A stretch of DNA of 21,757 bases from UMGS1124 sp045613165 (lineage in GTDB: Bacteria > Bacillota_I > Bacilli_A > RF39 > UBA660): positions 1 to 21,757 of the forward strand of contig JAZLAK010000017.1 in assembly GCA_045613165.1 (NCBI GenBank), written 5' to 3'. This document shows, one piece after another, positions 1 to 7,674 of this stretch. The notes beneath the pieces are model-generated. The model saw nothing but the letters and a program-made list of their open reading frames with translations, searched no databases and was not told where the DNA came from. The position numbers and the translations under genes are program-made. Within the stretch, counting starts at the first letter, position 1; every line of letters starts with the position of its first letter.

Positions 1-239
1 TCTTCTTTTGATATAGGATCATATTGAACTTCTAAATATTCTTTATTATATAATTCAGCTAAAGTCATTGTACTTTCACACTTTTTATCTAGAAAACATT
101 GTTTAGCTTCATATTTTATTTTTGAATATAAAACATCATATAATTTATCTTCATGTCTTTTATTTAGTTTATAAATTGTTAATGCAATTAAACATATTAA
201 TATTATAATTATTAAAATACTACTTATTTTCTTTACCAT
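1..239 (-). CDS. Partial small membrane-anchored protein (3' end off window)
   Basis: An open frame starts with ATG at 239 and runs off the left edge after 79 complete codons, so the C-terminus is missing. The start has a good ribosome site (AAGGAAT, about 6 bases upstream). The N-terminus is two lysines followed by a strongly hydrophobic helix (about residues 5-22), then a charged region with two cysteines (AKQCFLDKKC) and a segment TLAELYNKEYLEVQYDP. This looks like a single-helix membrane or secreted protein with an extracytoplasmic domain; the N-terminus is faintly pilin-like but I see no clear prepilin cleavage site. It overlaps the end of tgt by 20 bases, so the two are probably translated from one transcript. 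I do not recognise the family and give no function. Confidence 0.7.
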   Translation of the reverse strand, partial: MVKKISSILIIIILICLIALTIYKLNKRHEDKLYDVLYSKIKYEAKQCFLDKKCESTMTLAELYNKEYLEVQYDPISKE

Positions 240-1341
240 AATAATTCCTTATAAATTCTTCTCTATATTCTAAAATATTATCATTTTTTATACATACTCT
301 TAAATCCTCAGTTAATTTTATTAAGTATCTTATGTTATGTATAGAAAGTAATCTAGCACCAAATGTTTCATTAGAATTAATTAAATGTTTAATGTAGCTT
401 TTTGTATAGTTTTTACAAGCATAACAATCACAGTGTTCATCAATTGGAGTAAAATCAGTTTTATATTTTGCATTTTTTAGATTGATTTTTCCGTATTTTG
501 TATAAGCATGACCGTGACGAGCAAGTCTTGTTGGTGCTACGCAATCAAATATATCAATACCACGAATTACGTTTTCGATAATATCTATTGGATCTCCTAC
601 TCCCATTAAGTATCTTACTTTATCTTCAGGCATGTATTTTGTAGACATTTCAACCATTTTATACATAGTTGGTTTATCTTCTCCTACACTTGTTCCTCCA
701 ACTGAGTATCCATCAAAATCCATTTTTGCTAACTCTTCTGCACAAAAGCGTCTTAAATCTTCATATTCTCCGCCTTGTACTATGCCAAAAAGACTTTGTC
801 TTTCATTGTTGAAAACATCTTTTCCACGACGTGCCCAGCGTAATGTTCTTTCAACACTTTGTTTTACATATTCATGACTTGCGGGCCATCCAATACATTC
901 ATCAAAACTCATTGCAATATCACTATCTAATTTATTTTGTATTTCAATACTTTTTTCAGGTGTTAAAAATAATTCATCTCCGTTTAAATGATTTTTAAAT
1001 CTAACCCCTTCTTCAGTAATATCTTTTGGTTTTGCTAATGAAAAAACTTGGAAACCACCACTATCAGTAAGTATTGGGCCATTCCAGTTCATAAATTTAT
1101 GTAAACCACCCGCTGCATTTACTACATCTTCTCCAGGTCGTAGCCATAAATGATATGTATTTGATAAAATTATACCTGAATTAACTTCTTTTAATTCTTC
1201 TGGACTCAATGTCTTAACTGTTGCAAGAGTACCAACAGGCATAAACATTGGAGTATCATATTCTCCATAATTTGTTTTCAATTTACCAAGTCTAGCACCT
1301 GTGTTTGCTTCTTTTTTTAATAAAGTATATTTAACTTTCAT
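220..1341 (-). CDS. tgt: tRNA-guanine transglycosylase (queuine/preQ1)
   Basis: Tgt exchanges guanine-34 of GUN-anticodon tRNAs for the queuosine precursor preQ1. The 373-aa protein has the family landmarks: TDSGGFQVFSL with catalytic Asp93, MSFDECIGW near 144-152 for base recognition, the nucleophile Asp266 in GIDIFDCVAPTR, and a zinc site Cys304/Cys306/Cys309/His319. The frame is open further upstream to 1407, but the start at 1341 is chosen because MKVKYTLLKK matches the usual N-terminus and AAGGAAGTG lies at the right distance. It is 62 bases downstream of queA, which acts later in the same pathway; a hairpin with a T-run lies in that gap. The last 20 bases overlap a membrane-protein gene. 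No preQ1 synthesis genes are in the window, so the precursor may be salvaged or made elsewhere. Confidence 0.97.
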   Translation of the reverse strand: MKVKYTLLKKEANTGARLGKLKTNYGEYDTPMFMPVGTLATVKTLSPEELKEVNSGIILSNTYHLWLRPGEDVVNAAGGLHKFMNWNGPILTDSGGFQVFSLAKPKDITEEGVRFKNHLNGDELFLTPEKSIEIQNKLDSDIAMSFDECIGWPASHEYVKQSVERTLRWARRGKDVFNNERQSLFGIVQGGEYEDLRRFCAEELAKMDFDGYSVGGTSVGEDKPTMYKMVEMSTKYMPEDKVRYLMGVGDPIDIIENVIRGIDIFDCVAPTRLARHGHAYTKYGKINLKNAKYKTDFTPIDEHCDCYACKNYTKSYIKHLINSNETFGARLLSIHNIRYLIKLTEDLRVCIKNDNILEYREEFIRNYYGKENK

Positions 1342-1382
1342 GTTGTCACTTCCTTGTGTATTTAGTATATCATTTTTAATAT

Positions 1383-1405
1383 AAAAAAGAAACTTTATAA
1401 GTTTC
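1383..1405 (-). terminator. Weak intra-operon hairpin between queA and tgt
   Basis: On the minus strand the 7-bp stem GAAACTT/AAGTTTC closes a 3-base loop and is followed by six Ts. It overlaps the TGA stop of queA (1404-1406). The stem is AT-rich, so partial read-through into tgt is likely; it may set the queA:tgt ratio rather than end the operon. Confidence 0.55.
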
Positions 1406-2444
1406 AATTAGTTTTATTATTTTTTTCTATATACATTGCATCCCCAAAAGAGAAAAATCTATATTTATTATCTACCGCTATTTTATATGCATTTAAGATA
1501 TTTTCTTTAGATGAAAATGCACTAACTAACATTACTAATGTACTTTTAGGTAGATGAAAATTAGTAATTAAAGCATCTATAGCTTTAAATTTATATCCCG
1601 GATATATAAATATACTTGTATCACCGCTACATGGTACAAATTTTTCATTATTGGACATAATTGTTTCTAATGTTCTTGTACTTGTAGTCCCTACAGCAAT
1701 AATTCTTTTTCCATTAGCTTTTACTTCATTTAATTTATTTGCAGCATCCTCAGTCATTATATAATGTTCACTATGCATTTGGTGTTTTGTGACATCATCT
1801 ACACTTACTGGCCTAAAAGTTCCAAGTCCTACATGAAGTGTTATATGAACAATATTAACGCCTTTTTCTTCTAATTCATTTAATAGTTCTTCGGTAAAAT
1901 GTAAACCAGCTGTTGGTGCTGCTGAAGAACCATAATTTTTTGCATAAACAGTTTGATATCTATCTTTATCTTCTAATTTTTCATGTATGTAAGGAGGTAA
2001 AGGCATGGCTCCTAACTCATCCAGAATTTCCATCAATATTCCATCATATAAAAGTTCTACTTTGGTAATACCATCATTTAAAATTTCTTTCACTTTAGCT
2101 TTTAAAATACCATTACCAAAAGATATAATTGTATCAATATGTAACCTTTTTTGAGGTTTTGCTAGACATTCCCATATATTATTCCCTAAATCTTTTAATA
2201 ATAATAGTTCGATTACTGCGTTTGTAACTTCTTTTAAACCAATTAATCTTGCAGGTATAACTTTTGTATCGTTTATAACTAATGCATCACCTGGATTCAA
2301 ATAATCAACTATATTATAAAAATTTTTATGTGATACTTCACCGTCACTCTTTAATATCATTAATTTACTATTGCTTCGTGTTTCTAAAGGAGTTTGAGCA
2401 ATTAAATCTTCAGGTAAAAAATAATCAAAATCATCCGTTTTCAT
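1404..2444 (-). CDS. queA: S-adenosylmethionine:tRNA ribosyltransferase-isomerase
   Basis: QueA transfers and rearranges the ribosyl part of S-adenosylmethionine onto 7-aminomethyl-7-deazaguanine in tRNA, giving epoxyqueuosine; it acts directly after Tgt. The 346-aa length is typical. The N-terminus DYFLPEDLIAQTPLETRSNS and the segments VINDTKVIPARL, PLPPYI, SSAAPTAGLHFT and LHVGLGTFRPV are characteristic of the family and run in the normal order. The start at 2444 has AGGGA about 9 bases upstream. The gene has its own promoter (2469-2496) giving a leader of only about 18 bases. It ends with TGA, which shows that UGA is not read as tryptophan here. Confidence 0.97.
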   Translation of the reverse strand: MKTDDFDYFLPEDLIAQTPLETRSNSKLMILKSDGEVSHKNFYNIVDYLNPGDALVINDTKVIPARLIGLKEVTNAVIELLLLKDLGNNIWECLAKPQKRLHIDTIISFGNGILKAKVKEILNDGITKVELLYDGILMEILDELGAMPLPPYIHEKLEDKDRYQTVYAKNYGSSAAPTAGLHFTEELLNELEEKGVNIVHITLHVGLGTFRPVSVDDVTKHQMHSEHYIMTEDAANKLNEVKANGKRIIAVGTTSTRTLETIMSNNEKFVPCSGDTSIFIYPGYKFKAIDALITNFHLPKSTLVMLVSAFSSKENILNAYKIAVDNKYRFFSFGDAMYIEKNNKTN

Positions 2445-2468
2445 ATAATCATTCCCTAACTATTCGAT

Positions 2469-2496
2469 ATTATAACATTCCTTTATAAATTGTCAA
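2469..2496 (-). promoter_or_regulatory. queA promoter
   Basis: Minus strand: -35 TTGACA (2496-2491), 16-base spacer, extended -10 TGT-TATAAT (2474-2469). It lies directly after the terminator at 2499-2534, so queA starts its own transcript. Confidence 0.85.
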
Positions 2497-2498
2497 TT

Positions 2499-2534
2499 AA
2501 AAAGGCACATTAATATTTTACAACATTAATGTGC
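2499..2534 (-). terminator. Terminator of the small transcript upstream of queA
   Basis: Perfect 10-bp inverted repeat GCACATTAAT/ATTAATGTGC with a 10-base loop; on the minus strand it is followed by C and five Ts. The next bases form the -35 box of queA. Confidence 0.8.
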
Positions 2535-2573
2535 GCCCCGCAATTAGCATATATGCTTTATACGTCATGACAT
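2499..2573 (-). ncRNA. Candidate small RNA, about 73 nt
   Basis: Between xfp and queA there is a complete extra transcription unit on the minus strand: promoter at 2578-2606, expected start at about 2571-2573 and a strong terminator at 2499-2534. xfp has its own terminator before it and queA its own promoter after it, so this unit serves neither gene. The predicted RNA carries a 12-bp palindrome AGCATATATGCT (2546-2557), a GC-rich GCGGGGCGC patch unusual for this genome, and the terminator hairpin. The longest ATG frame inside is 10 codons without a convincing ribosome site. It does not fit preQ1 riboswitch patterns I know. Family unknown. Confidence 0.55.
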
Positions 2574-2577
2574 ATTT

Positions 2578-2606
2578 ATTGTATATTTTTTTATAGATTA
2601 TGTCAA
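2578..2606 (-). promoter_or_regulatory. Promoter of candidate small RNA
   Basis: Minus strand: -35 TTGACA (2606-2601), exactly 17-base spacer, -10 TACAAT (2583-2578). An 8-bp palindrome GTCATGAC (2564-2571) lies at the expected start site and could be an operator. Confidence 0.75.
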
Positions 2607-2616
2607 TATTTTATTT

Positions 2617-2646
2617 AAAAAAAGAAACAGACTAATTTGTCCATTT
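2617..2646 (-). terminator. xfp terminator
   Basis: On the minus strand AAATGGAC pairs with GTCTGTTT (8 pairs including two G-U) around a 6-base loop, followed by C and seven Ts. The 5' arm lies in the last codons of xfp and the loop covers most of the stop codon. Confidence 0.7.
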
Positions 2647-4971
2647 CCAATTATCTATTTCCGGTAAATCTTTTCCGTATTCTTTTATATATTCTTTATG
2701 TTTAATAAGTTCTTTAATACAATAATTTGTTAATTCAAATTTATCAAAAGTGTTGGGAATATATTTTAATGCTTCTAAACATATATTAAATCTGTCTATT
2801 CCATTTTGAACTCTCATATCAAATGGGGTTGTAATTGAACCTTCTTCTATATAGCCTAATACTCTATCAAAATGTTTAGTTCTTGTTGAAGTTAAGGATT
2901 CAATTAAATTTGGATAACCATGAAATACAAATATAATCGGTATATTTTCTTTAAATATATAATTATACTCTTCTTCAGTTAAACCATCAACAGAACGTTT
3001 ATCTAATTTCATTAAGTTAACTACATTTATAACCCTTACCTTTAAATTAGGAATATATTTTTTTAATATTGTTTTTGCTGCTAAAACTTCTAAAGTAGGG
3101 GTTTCTCCCGCACAAGTTAAAATTATATCAGGTTCTTTATCGCTTGCCCATGACCAAATACTGATACCGTTATTAAAATGTTTTACTGCATCTTCCATAC
3201 TTAACCATTGCGGTCTTTCATGTTTGCTAGCGACAATTGCATTTACTTTATTTTGTGTTTTTAAGCAGTGATTATAGGTACATATTAATGTATTAGCATC
3301 TGCTGGTAAATAGATTCCTATCTGTTCAACTTTTTTTGTTGCTAAATGGTTTAAGAATCCTGGTTCTTGATGTGTATAACCGTTATGATCTTGTTGCCAT
3401 ATATGGCTAGATAAAATAATATTTAATGATGATACTGGTCTTCTCCAACTTATCTCATTTGAAGCTTTAATCCATTTTAAGAATTGACTAACCATTGAAT
3501 CTATTACTCTAGAAAATGCTTCATAAGTATGAAACATACCATGTCTTCCAGTTAATATATAACCTTCTAATAATCCAACGCAAACATTTTCTGAAAGAAT
3601 TGAGTCTATTACTCTTCCCTCATTACTTAAATAGTCATCAGTTGGTAATATATTCATATTCCATTCTCTATTAGTAGTTTCAAAAACATGATTTAATCTA
3701 TTTGATAATGCTTCATCAGGTCCAAATATTCTATAATTTTTGTTATCTTCATTTAATTTAATAACATCTTTAATATATTTACCTAATTCTTTCATATCCA
3801 TTGCTTTAGATTCACCGTGATTTTTTACATCTACACCGTAATCTAAAACATTAGGTAAATTTAATTGTTTTCTTATAAGACCACCGTTTGCATATTTACT
3901 AAGTCCCATTCTAAATTCTTCATTTGGAACAAATAATTTATAAATATCTTTTAGTTTCCCAGTTTCATCAAATAATTCTTCAGGTTTATAACTTTTTAAC
4001 CAATTTTCTAAAACTCCTAAAAGTTCTGGATGTTCTTTATCAACTACTACTGGTACTTGATGTGCTCTAAATGAACCTTCTATAACTTTCTCATCAACTA
4101 TCTTAGGTCCTGTCCATCCTTTAGGACTTCTCAATATAATTAAAGGAAGTTTAGTATTTTTTTCTAAAATTTTTCTATTTTTAATTTTTAATATTGCATA
4201 ATCTAAAACTTCTGCCATCCTTTGATGCATATATGTTGGTTCAGTTCCTGATACAAATAAAACTTCGTATCCCATTCCTGTAAACATATTTTCTAATTCA
4301 TCATCAGTCATTCTACCCATTATAGTTGGGTTAGCAATTTTATAACCATTAAGATGAAGTATAGGTAAAACTACACCATCAGTTTTAGGATTAATAAATT
4401 TATTTAAATGCCAGCTAGCGGCTAAAGTACCTGTTTCAGCTTCTCCGTCACCAATAACGCATGCTGCAATTAAATTAGGATTATCTAATATAGAACCATA
4501 AGCATGTGCTAAACTATAACCTAGTTCACCACCTTCATTAATAGAACCTGGTGTTTCAGGTGCTACATGGCTAGATACTCCTCCTGGAAATGAAAATCTT
4601 TTACACATTTTTTTCATTCCTTCTTCGTCTTCAGTTATTTCAGGATAAAACATGCTATATGTTCCTTCTAGATAATTATTACTTATCATAGCTTGTCCAC
4701 CATGTCCTGGCCCTGATATATATATCATTTCTACGAAATGTTTTTTTATTGCCCTATTTAAATGTGCATAAATAAAATTTTGCCCTGGAGCTGTTCCCCA
4801 ATGCCCTACTAATCTGGGTTTAATATCTTCTATACTTAAAGGTCTTTTTAATAATGGATTATCTAATAAATATAATTGCGCACATGATAAATAATTGGCG
4901 GCCCTAAAATAACCATCTATACTTACTAACTCTTCATTCGTTAAAACATTATTTATATTTTCTCTATCCAT
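2632..4971 (-). CDS. xfp: Xylulose-5-phosphate/fructose-6-phosphate phosphoketolase
   Basis: This thiamine-diphosphate enzyme splits xylulose-5-phosphate (often also fructose-6-phosphate) with phosphate into acetyl-phosphate and a shorter sugar phosphate; it is central to heterofermentative or bifid sugar catabolism. The 779-aa protein is close to the usual 790-820. Both family signatures are present: EGGELGY (146-152) and the stretch GSILDNPN...VIGDGE ending near 177, with the cofactor motif GDGEAETG (174-181) and Asn190 downstream. GHWGT (56-60) and GPGHGG (87-92) supply conserved histidines. The start at 4971 has AGGAAGG about 8 bases upstream. It is a single-gene unit with its own promoter, a palindrome overlapping the -10 and its own terminator. 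No transketolase, acetate kinase or pentose genes are nearby, so its pathway cannot be read from context. Confidence 0.97.
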   Translation of the reverse strand: MDRENINNVLTNEELVSIDGYFRAANYLSCAQLYLLDNPLLKRPLSIEDIKPRLVGHWGTAPGQNFIYAHLNRAIKKHFVEMIYISGPGHGGQAMISNNYLEGTYSMFYPEITEDEEGMKKMCKRFSFPGGVSSHVAPETPGSINEGGELGYSLAHAYGSILDNPNLIAACVIGDGEAETGTLAASWHLNKFINPKTDGVVLPILHLNGYKIANPTIMGRMTDDELENMFTGMGYEVLFVSGTEPTYMHQRMAEVLDYAILKIKNRKILEKNTKLPLIILRSPKGWTGPKIVDEKVIEGSFRAHQVPVVVDKEHPELLGVLENWLKSYKPEELFDETGKLKDIYKLFVPNEEFRMGLSKYANGGLIRKQLNLPNVLDYGVDVKNHGESKAMDMKELGKYIKDVIKLNEDNKNYRIFGPDEALSNRLNHVFETTNREWNMNILPTDDYLSNEGRVIDSILSENVCVGLLEGYILTGRHGMFHTYEAFSRVIDSMVSQFLKWIKASNEISWRRPVSSLNIILSSHIWQQDHNGYTHQEPGFLNHLATKKVEQIGIYLPADANTLICTYNHCLKTQNKVNAIVASKHERPQWLSMEDAVKHFNNGISIWSWASDKEPDIILTCAGETPTLEVLAAKTILKKYIPNLKVRVINVVNLMKLDKRSVDGLTEEEYNYIFKENIPIIFVFHGYPNLIESLTSTRTKHFDRVLGYIEEGSITTPFDMRVQNGIDRFNICLEALKYIPNTFDKFELTNYCIKELIKHKEYIKEYGKDLPEIDNWKWTN

Positions 4972-4985
4972 AAAACGCCCTTCCT

Positions 4986-4999
4986 ATTCTATATAGAAT
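4986..4999. promoter_or_regulatory. 14-bp palindrome at xfp start site (operator candidate)
   Basis: ATTCTATATAGAAT is a perfect 14-bp palindrome. It covers the last bases of the xfp -10 box and the expected transcription start, an ideal place for a repressor. The regulator is unknown. Confidence 0.45.
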
Positions 5000-5006
5000 T
5001 ATAACA
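4998..5006 (-). promoter_or_regulatory. xfp extended -10 promoter
   Basis: Minus strand TGT-TATAAT (5006-4998). No good -35 box is visible; the upstream bases are the T-run of the preceding terminator. Confidence 0.65.
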
Positions 5007-5016
5007 TTTATGTAAT

Positions 5017-5044
5017 AAAAAAAAAAGCATAAAAGTATTATGCT
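5017..5044 (-). terminator. Terminator of the tsaB-rimI-tsaD operon
   Basis: Minus strand stem AGCATAA/TTATGCT with a 5-base loop, followed by nine Ts. The stem overlaps the TAA stop of the last gene (5038-5040). Confidence 0.85.
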
Positions 5045-5604
5045 CTTTCAAAATTACCAGTTATATTATTTCTTCTTTTCAATTCTTTTTTTATCAATTT
5101 TACGTCATAATATGAAAATTTATCTAGTGTACCTATATTAATTGGTTCTCTATACATAGGATCAAATTCAATTACTTTTGTTATATCTTTATTTTCTGGT
5201 TTTTCTAATTCTTCTTTTAACGAATAATATAATCTGAACTTTTTCATTTCTTTTAATTTTTCATAATTTTCACTAAGATTTATAGATGCTATTAATCCTG
5301 ATATAAATGCAATACACAATAATAATTGTAAATCACCTTTTAAACATAATATTATCGACAATAAACTCAATAACATTTCTGTAAAATATACTTTAACCTC
5401 TTTATGAATCTTGTCATAAATTTCTTCATCTCTTTTTAGTGCTTGTTCTATCATTTGTTTTGTTATTTCAGCTTCTTTTTCTTTTGTATATTGATAAATA
5501 ATTGGTCTATCATCAAAAAGATAATTTATTTCTATATATCGATTGTTAGTAAAATAATTTTTTATTATATCTCTATTATCTTCTTTACCATCATAAAATG
5601 TCAT
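5038..5604 (-). CDS. Hypothetical membrane protein with two adjacent helices
   Basis: 188 aa, not recognised. A charged N-terminal region rich in Lys/Glu (about 40-72, possibly helical) precedes two close hydrophobic segments (about 76-88 and 91-109), then a second charged region and a basic C-terminus (KKELKRR near 172-178). This predicts a helical hairpin in the membrane with both ends in the cytoplasm. The start at 5604 has a clear AGGGGGA site 9 bases upstream. It follows tsaD by 20 bases and is the last gene before the operon terminator, so it is co-transcribed with the t6A genes, but nothing shows a role in tRNA modification. Confidence 0.8.
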   Translation of the reverse strand: MTFYDGKEDNRDIIKNYFTNNRYIEINYLFDDRPIIYQYTKEKEAEITKQMIEQALKRDEEIYDKIHKEVKVYFTEMLLSLLSIILCLKGDLQLLLCIAFISGLIASINLSENYEKLKEMKKFRLYYSLKEELEKPENKDITKVIEFDPMYREPINIGTLDKFSYYDVKLIKKELKRRNNITGNFERA

Positions 5605-5624
5605 AAATTTATCCCCCTATACTA

Positions 5625-6638
5625 TTATTTATTTTGAAAAAAGTATTCTTGACTTTTTCCATTTAAATCTAAATTAGTAAACTCTCCTTTTAAATACAAT
5701 GGGTATGCAGCACACGCAATCATAGTTGCATTATCAGTACAATATTTAAGAAGTGGTATTGATAAATCCACTTCAAGTTCATCACAAAGTTTTTCAAGTT
5801 CTCTTCTTAAAAATTTATTTGCACTTACTCCACCTGCTACAATTAATCTTTTTATTCCTGTTTCTTTTATTGCTAATTTTGTTTTTCGAACTAACTCATC
5901 TATTGCAATAGTTTGAAATGAGCATGCTAAATTTTCCCTATTTATTTCATTACCTCTTTGACGTTCATTATGAACCAAATTAATTACTGCACTTTTTAGT
6001 CCACTGAATGAGAAATTAAGTTCATTATTATTCATAGGTATTGGTAATGTATAAGTATTTTTTCCAACTGTTGCTAATCTTTCAACATTTGGTCCACCTG
6101 GATATTTTAAATCTAATACTCTAGCAACTTTATCAAAACATTCTCCTACAGCATCATCTAAAGTTGTTCCTAATACTTCAAAATCATAATCACTTGTCAT
6201 TTTTACAAGTTCTGTATGTCCTCCACTAACTACTAGAGCAAGTGTAGGATATTCTATTTTTTTTACTAAATTATTTGCAAATATATGTCCACTAATATGA
6301 TGTACTGCAATTAAAGGTTTGTTATATACTAATGCTAAAGTTTTTGCAAATTCTATTCCAACCAATAAGCTTCCCAATAATCCTGGAGCATATGTAACTG
6401 CTATTGCGTCTACTTCAGAAACACTCATATTTGCTTTTTTTAATAAATCTTCTAATACTAAAGTAATATTTTCAGTATGCATACGTGATGCAATCTCTGG
6501 AACTACTCCGCCAAATTCTGCATGTGTATCCATTTGTGTAGATATTGTAGTCGCTATTTCAACATATCCATTTTTTACTATTGAAATACTAGTTTCATCA
6601 CAACTACTCTCTATACCTAATATATATACATCTTTCAT
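5625..6638 (-). CDS. tsaD: tRNA threonylcarbamoyladenosine synthase subunit TsaD
   Basis: TsaD (Kae1/Qri7/YgjD family) transfers threonylcarbamoyl from its AMP ester to A37 of ANN-decoding tRNAs, together with TsaB and TsaE. The 337-aa protein begins with the signature ILGIESSCDETS, has HTEN and the metal-binding HHISGH (His114, His118), the nucleotide-binding SGGHTELV (138-145), GGPNVERLA and GGVSANKFLRREL, and ends with the TDNATMIA motif. It starts with ATGA overlapping the stop of rimI by 4 bases, which suggests translational coupling; GGAGATGA precedes the start. Confidence 0.98.
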   Translation of the reverse strand: MKDVYILGIESSCDETSISIVKNGYVEIATTISTQMDTHAEFGGVVPEIASRMHTENITLVLEDLLKKANMSVSEVDAIAVTYAPGLLGSLLVGIEFAKTLALVYNKPLIAVHHISGHIFANNLVKKIEYPTLALVVSGGHTELVKMTSDYDFEVLGTTLDDAVGECFDKVARVLDLKYPGGPNVERLATVGKNTYTLPIPMNNNELNFSFSGLKSAVINLVHNERQRGNEINRENLACSFQTIAIDELVRKTKLAIKETGIKRLIVAGGVSANKFLRRELEKLCDELEVDLSIPLLKYCTDNATMIACAAYPLYLKGEFTNLDLNGKSQEYFFQNK

Positions 6639-7045
6639 TTTATCATCTCCATAACATAAGCATCTTGTCCATCATAATATTTTTCTCTTATATTTATTAT
6701 TTTAAAATTAAACTTTTTATAAAGTTTTATAGCACTACTATTATCACATCTTACTTCTAACATTATTTTTTCAAATTCTTTATTTTGTATTAAATAATTT
6801 ATAAGTTCAGTTACAATACTTTTTCTTCTATAAATAGGTTCTACAACTATATATAATAAATCAATTATTTCATATAATTGTTCATAAATTAAAAATCCTA
6901 CTAATATATCATTATCATAATAACCTATAATTTTATTATCATTTATTAATTCTTCTATATTGTTTACTTTGTCAAAGCTAGAATTTATTAATTTACCTAA
7001 TTCTTTTATTTTTTCTATATCATTTTTTGTACAATTATTTACCAT
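6635..7045 (-). CDS. rimI: GNAT-family N-acetyltransferase, RimI-like
   Basis: A 136-aa GNAT-fold protein between tsaB and tsaD, the standard place for RimI, which acetylates the N-terminus of ribosomal protein S18 in other bacteria. Visible GNAT features are the strand LLYIVVEPIYRRKSIVTELI (acetyl-CoA motif A) and the C-terminal strand-helix IMLEVRCDNSSAIKLYKKFNFK. The acetyl-CoA loop reads RRKSIV instead of the usual R/Q-x-x-G-x-G/A, so cofactor binding may be altered. The start at 7045 lies inside the last codons of tsaB (11-base overlap), with AAGGA about 13 bases upstream, longer than ideal. The substrate is inferred from position only. Confidence 0.82.
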   Translation of the reverse strand: MVNNCTKNDIEKIKELGKLINSSFDKVNNIEELINDNKIIGYYDNDILVGFLIYEQLYEIIDLLYIVVEPIYRRKSIVTELINYLIQNKEFEKIMLEVRCDNSSAIKLYKKFNFKIINIREKYYDGQDAYVMEMIK

Positions 7046-7616
7046 TTAAAGCATCTATTCCTTTTATATATATTGGATTTACTATATGTGGATTAATACT
7101 ATCTTCTGTTTGTAATGATTTATATATTTTATTTAAATCAAAAGTATTATTATTAATTAAATATTGTTCTTTTTCTTTTATATATGTTTCATATTCATCT
7201 TTTTTTAAATAAGTATAATCACTCAATAAATTATTATTTTTATCAAAGTATCCTATATATTTTCCTTTTAAATCTTCTATCGTAACTAACTTATTAGTTT
7301 CTTTATCACTACTTACTGCATATGCTTTTAAACTTGTAATAGTTTTAATTGGAATATTTAGTGTATATGCTAATGTTTTAGCTATTGTCACTCCTATTCT
7401 TACTCCAGTAAATGAACCTGGTCCATTTACAACTATTATTTCATTTAAATAAGATGGTAATAAATTATTTGTTTTTAATATTTCATCTATCATAGGCATA
7501 GTATGAATACTATGATTTTTTGATGACTCTTTTGTTAGTTCACTTATAACTTTACCATTTTTTAATAATCCAATAGTTATTATTTTATCAAATGTACTTA
7601 TAAATAATGTATACAT
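7035..7616 (-). CDS. tsaB: t6A synthase accessory subunit TsaB
   Basis: TsaB is the inactive TsaD paralogue that dimerises with TsaD and is needed for t6A formation. The 193-aa protein shows the diagnostic segment VVNGPGSFTGVRIGVTIAKT (from about residue 62) and an N-terminal actin-like strand (LFISTFDKIITIGLL). The C-terminal third is degenerate and lysine-rich, and the protein is a little shorter than the usual 220-230 aa. The frame extends 3 codons further to a GTG at 7625, but GGAAG lies 8 bases before the ATG at 7616 and none is correctly placed for the GTG. It is the first gene of the tsaB-rimI-tsaD-membrane protein operon. tsaE is not in the window. Confidence 0.93.
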   Translation of the reverse strand: MYTLFISTFDKIITIGLLKNGKVISELTKESSKNHSIHTMPMIDEILKTNNLLPSYLNEIIVVNGPGSFTGVRIGVTIAKTLAYTLNIPIKTITSLKAYAVSSDKETNKLVTIEDLKGKYIGYFDKNNNLLSDYTYLKKDEYETYIKEKEQYLINNNTFDLNKIYKSLQTEDSINPHIVNPIYIKGIDALNGK

Positions 7617-7637
7617 ACATATCACTTCCGGTTAAGT

Positions 7638-7646
7638 ATTATAGCA
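7638..7646 (-). promoter_or_regulatory. tsaB operon extended -10 promoter
   Basis: Minus strand TGC-TATAAT (7646-7638). No clear -35 box; the upstream sequence is the terminator of the preceding gene. Confidence 0.6.
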
Positions 7647-7647
7647 T

Positions 7648-7674
7648 AAAAAAGAACAAAAGTATAGTTTTGCT
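7648..7674 (-). terminator. Terminator of the surface-protein gene
   Basis: Minus strand AGCAAAA pairs with TTTTGTT (7 pairs, one G-U) around CTATAC, followed by C and six Ts. The stem begins at the last base of the TAA stop. Confidence 0.7.

Noticed and set aside
1404..1406. UGA read as tryptophan (Mycoplasma code)
   Set aside because: Several genes end at TGA at family-consistent positions, and conserved tryptophans are encoded by TGG.
2445..2631. preQ1 riboswitch upstream of queA
   Set aside because: The queA leader is only about 18 bases and the upstream transcript lacks recognisable preQ1 riboswitch motifs.
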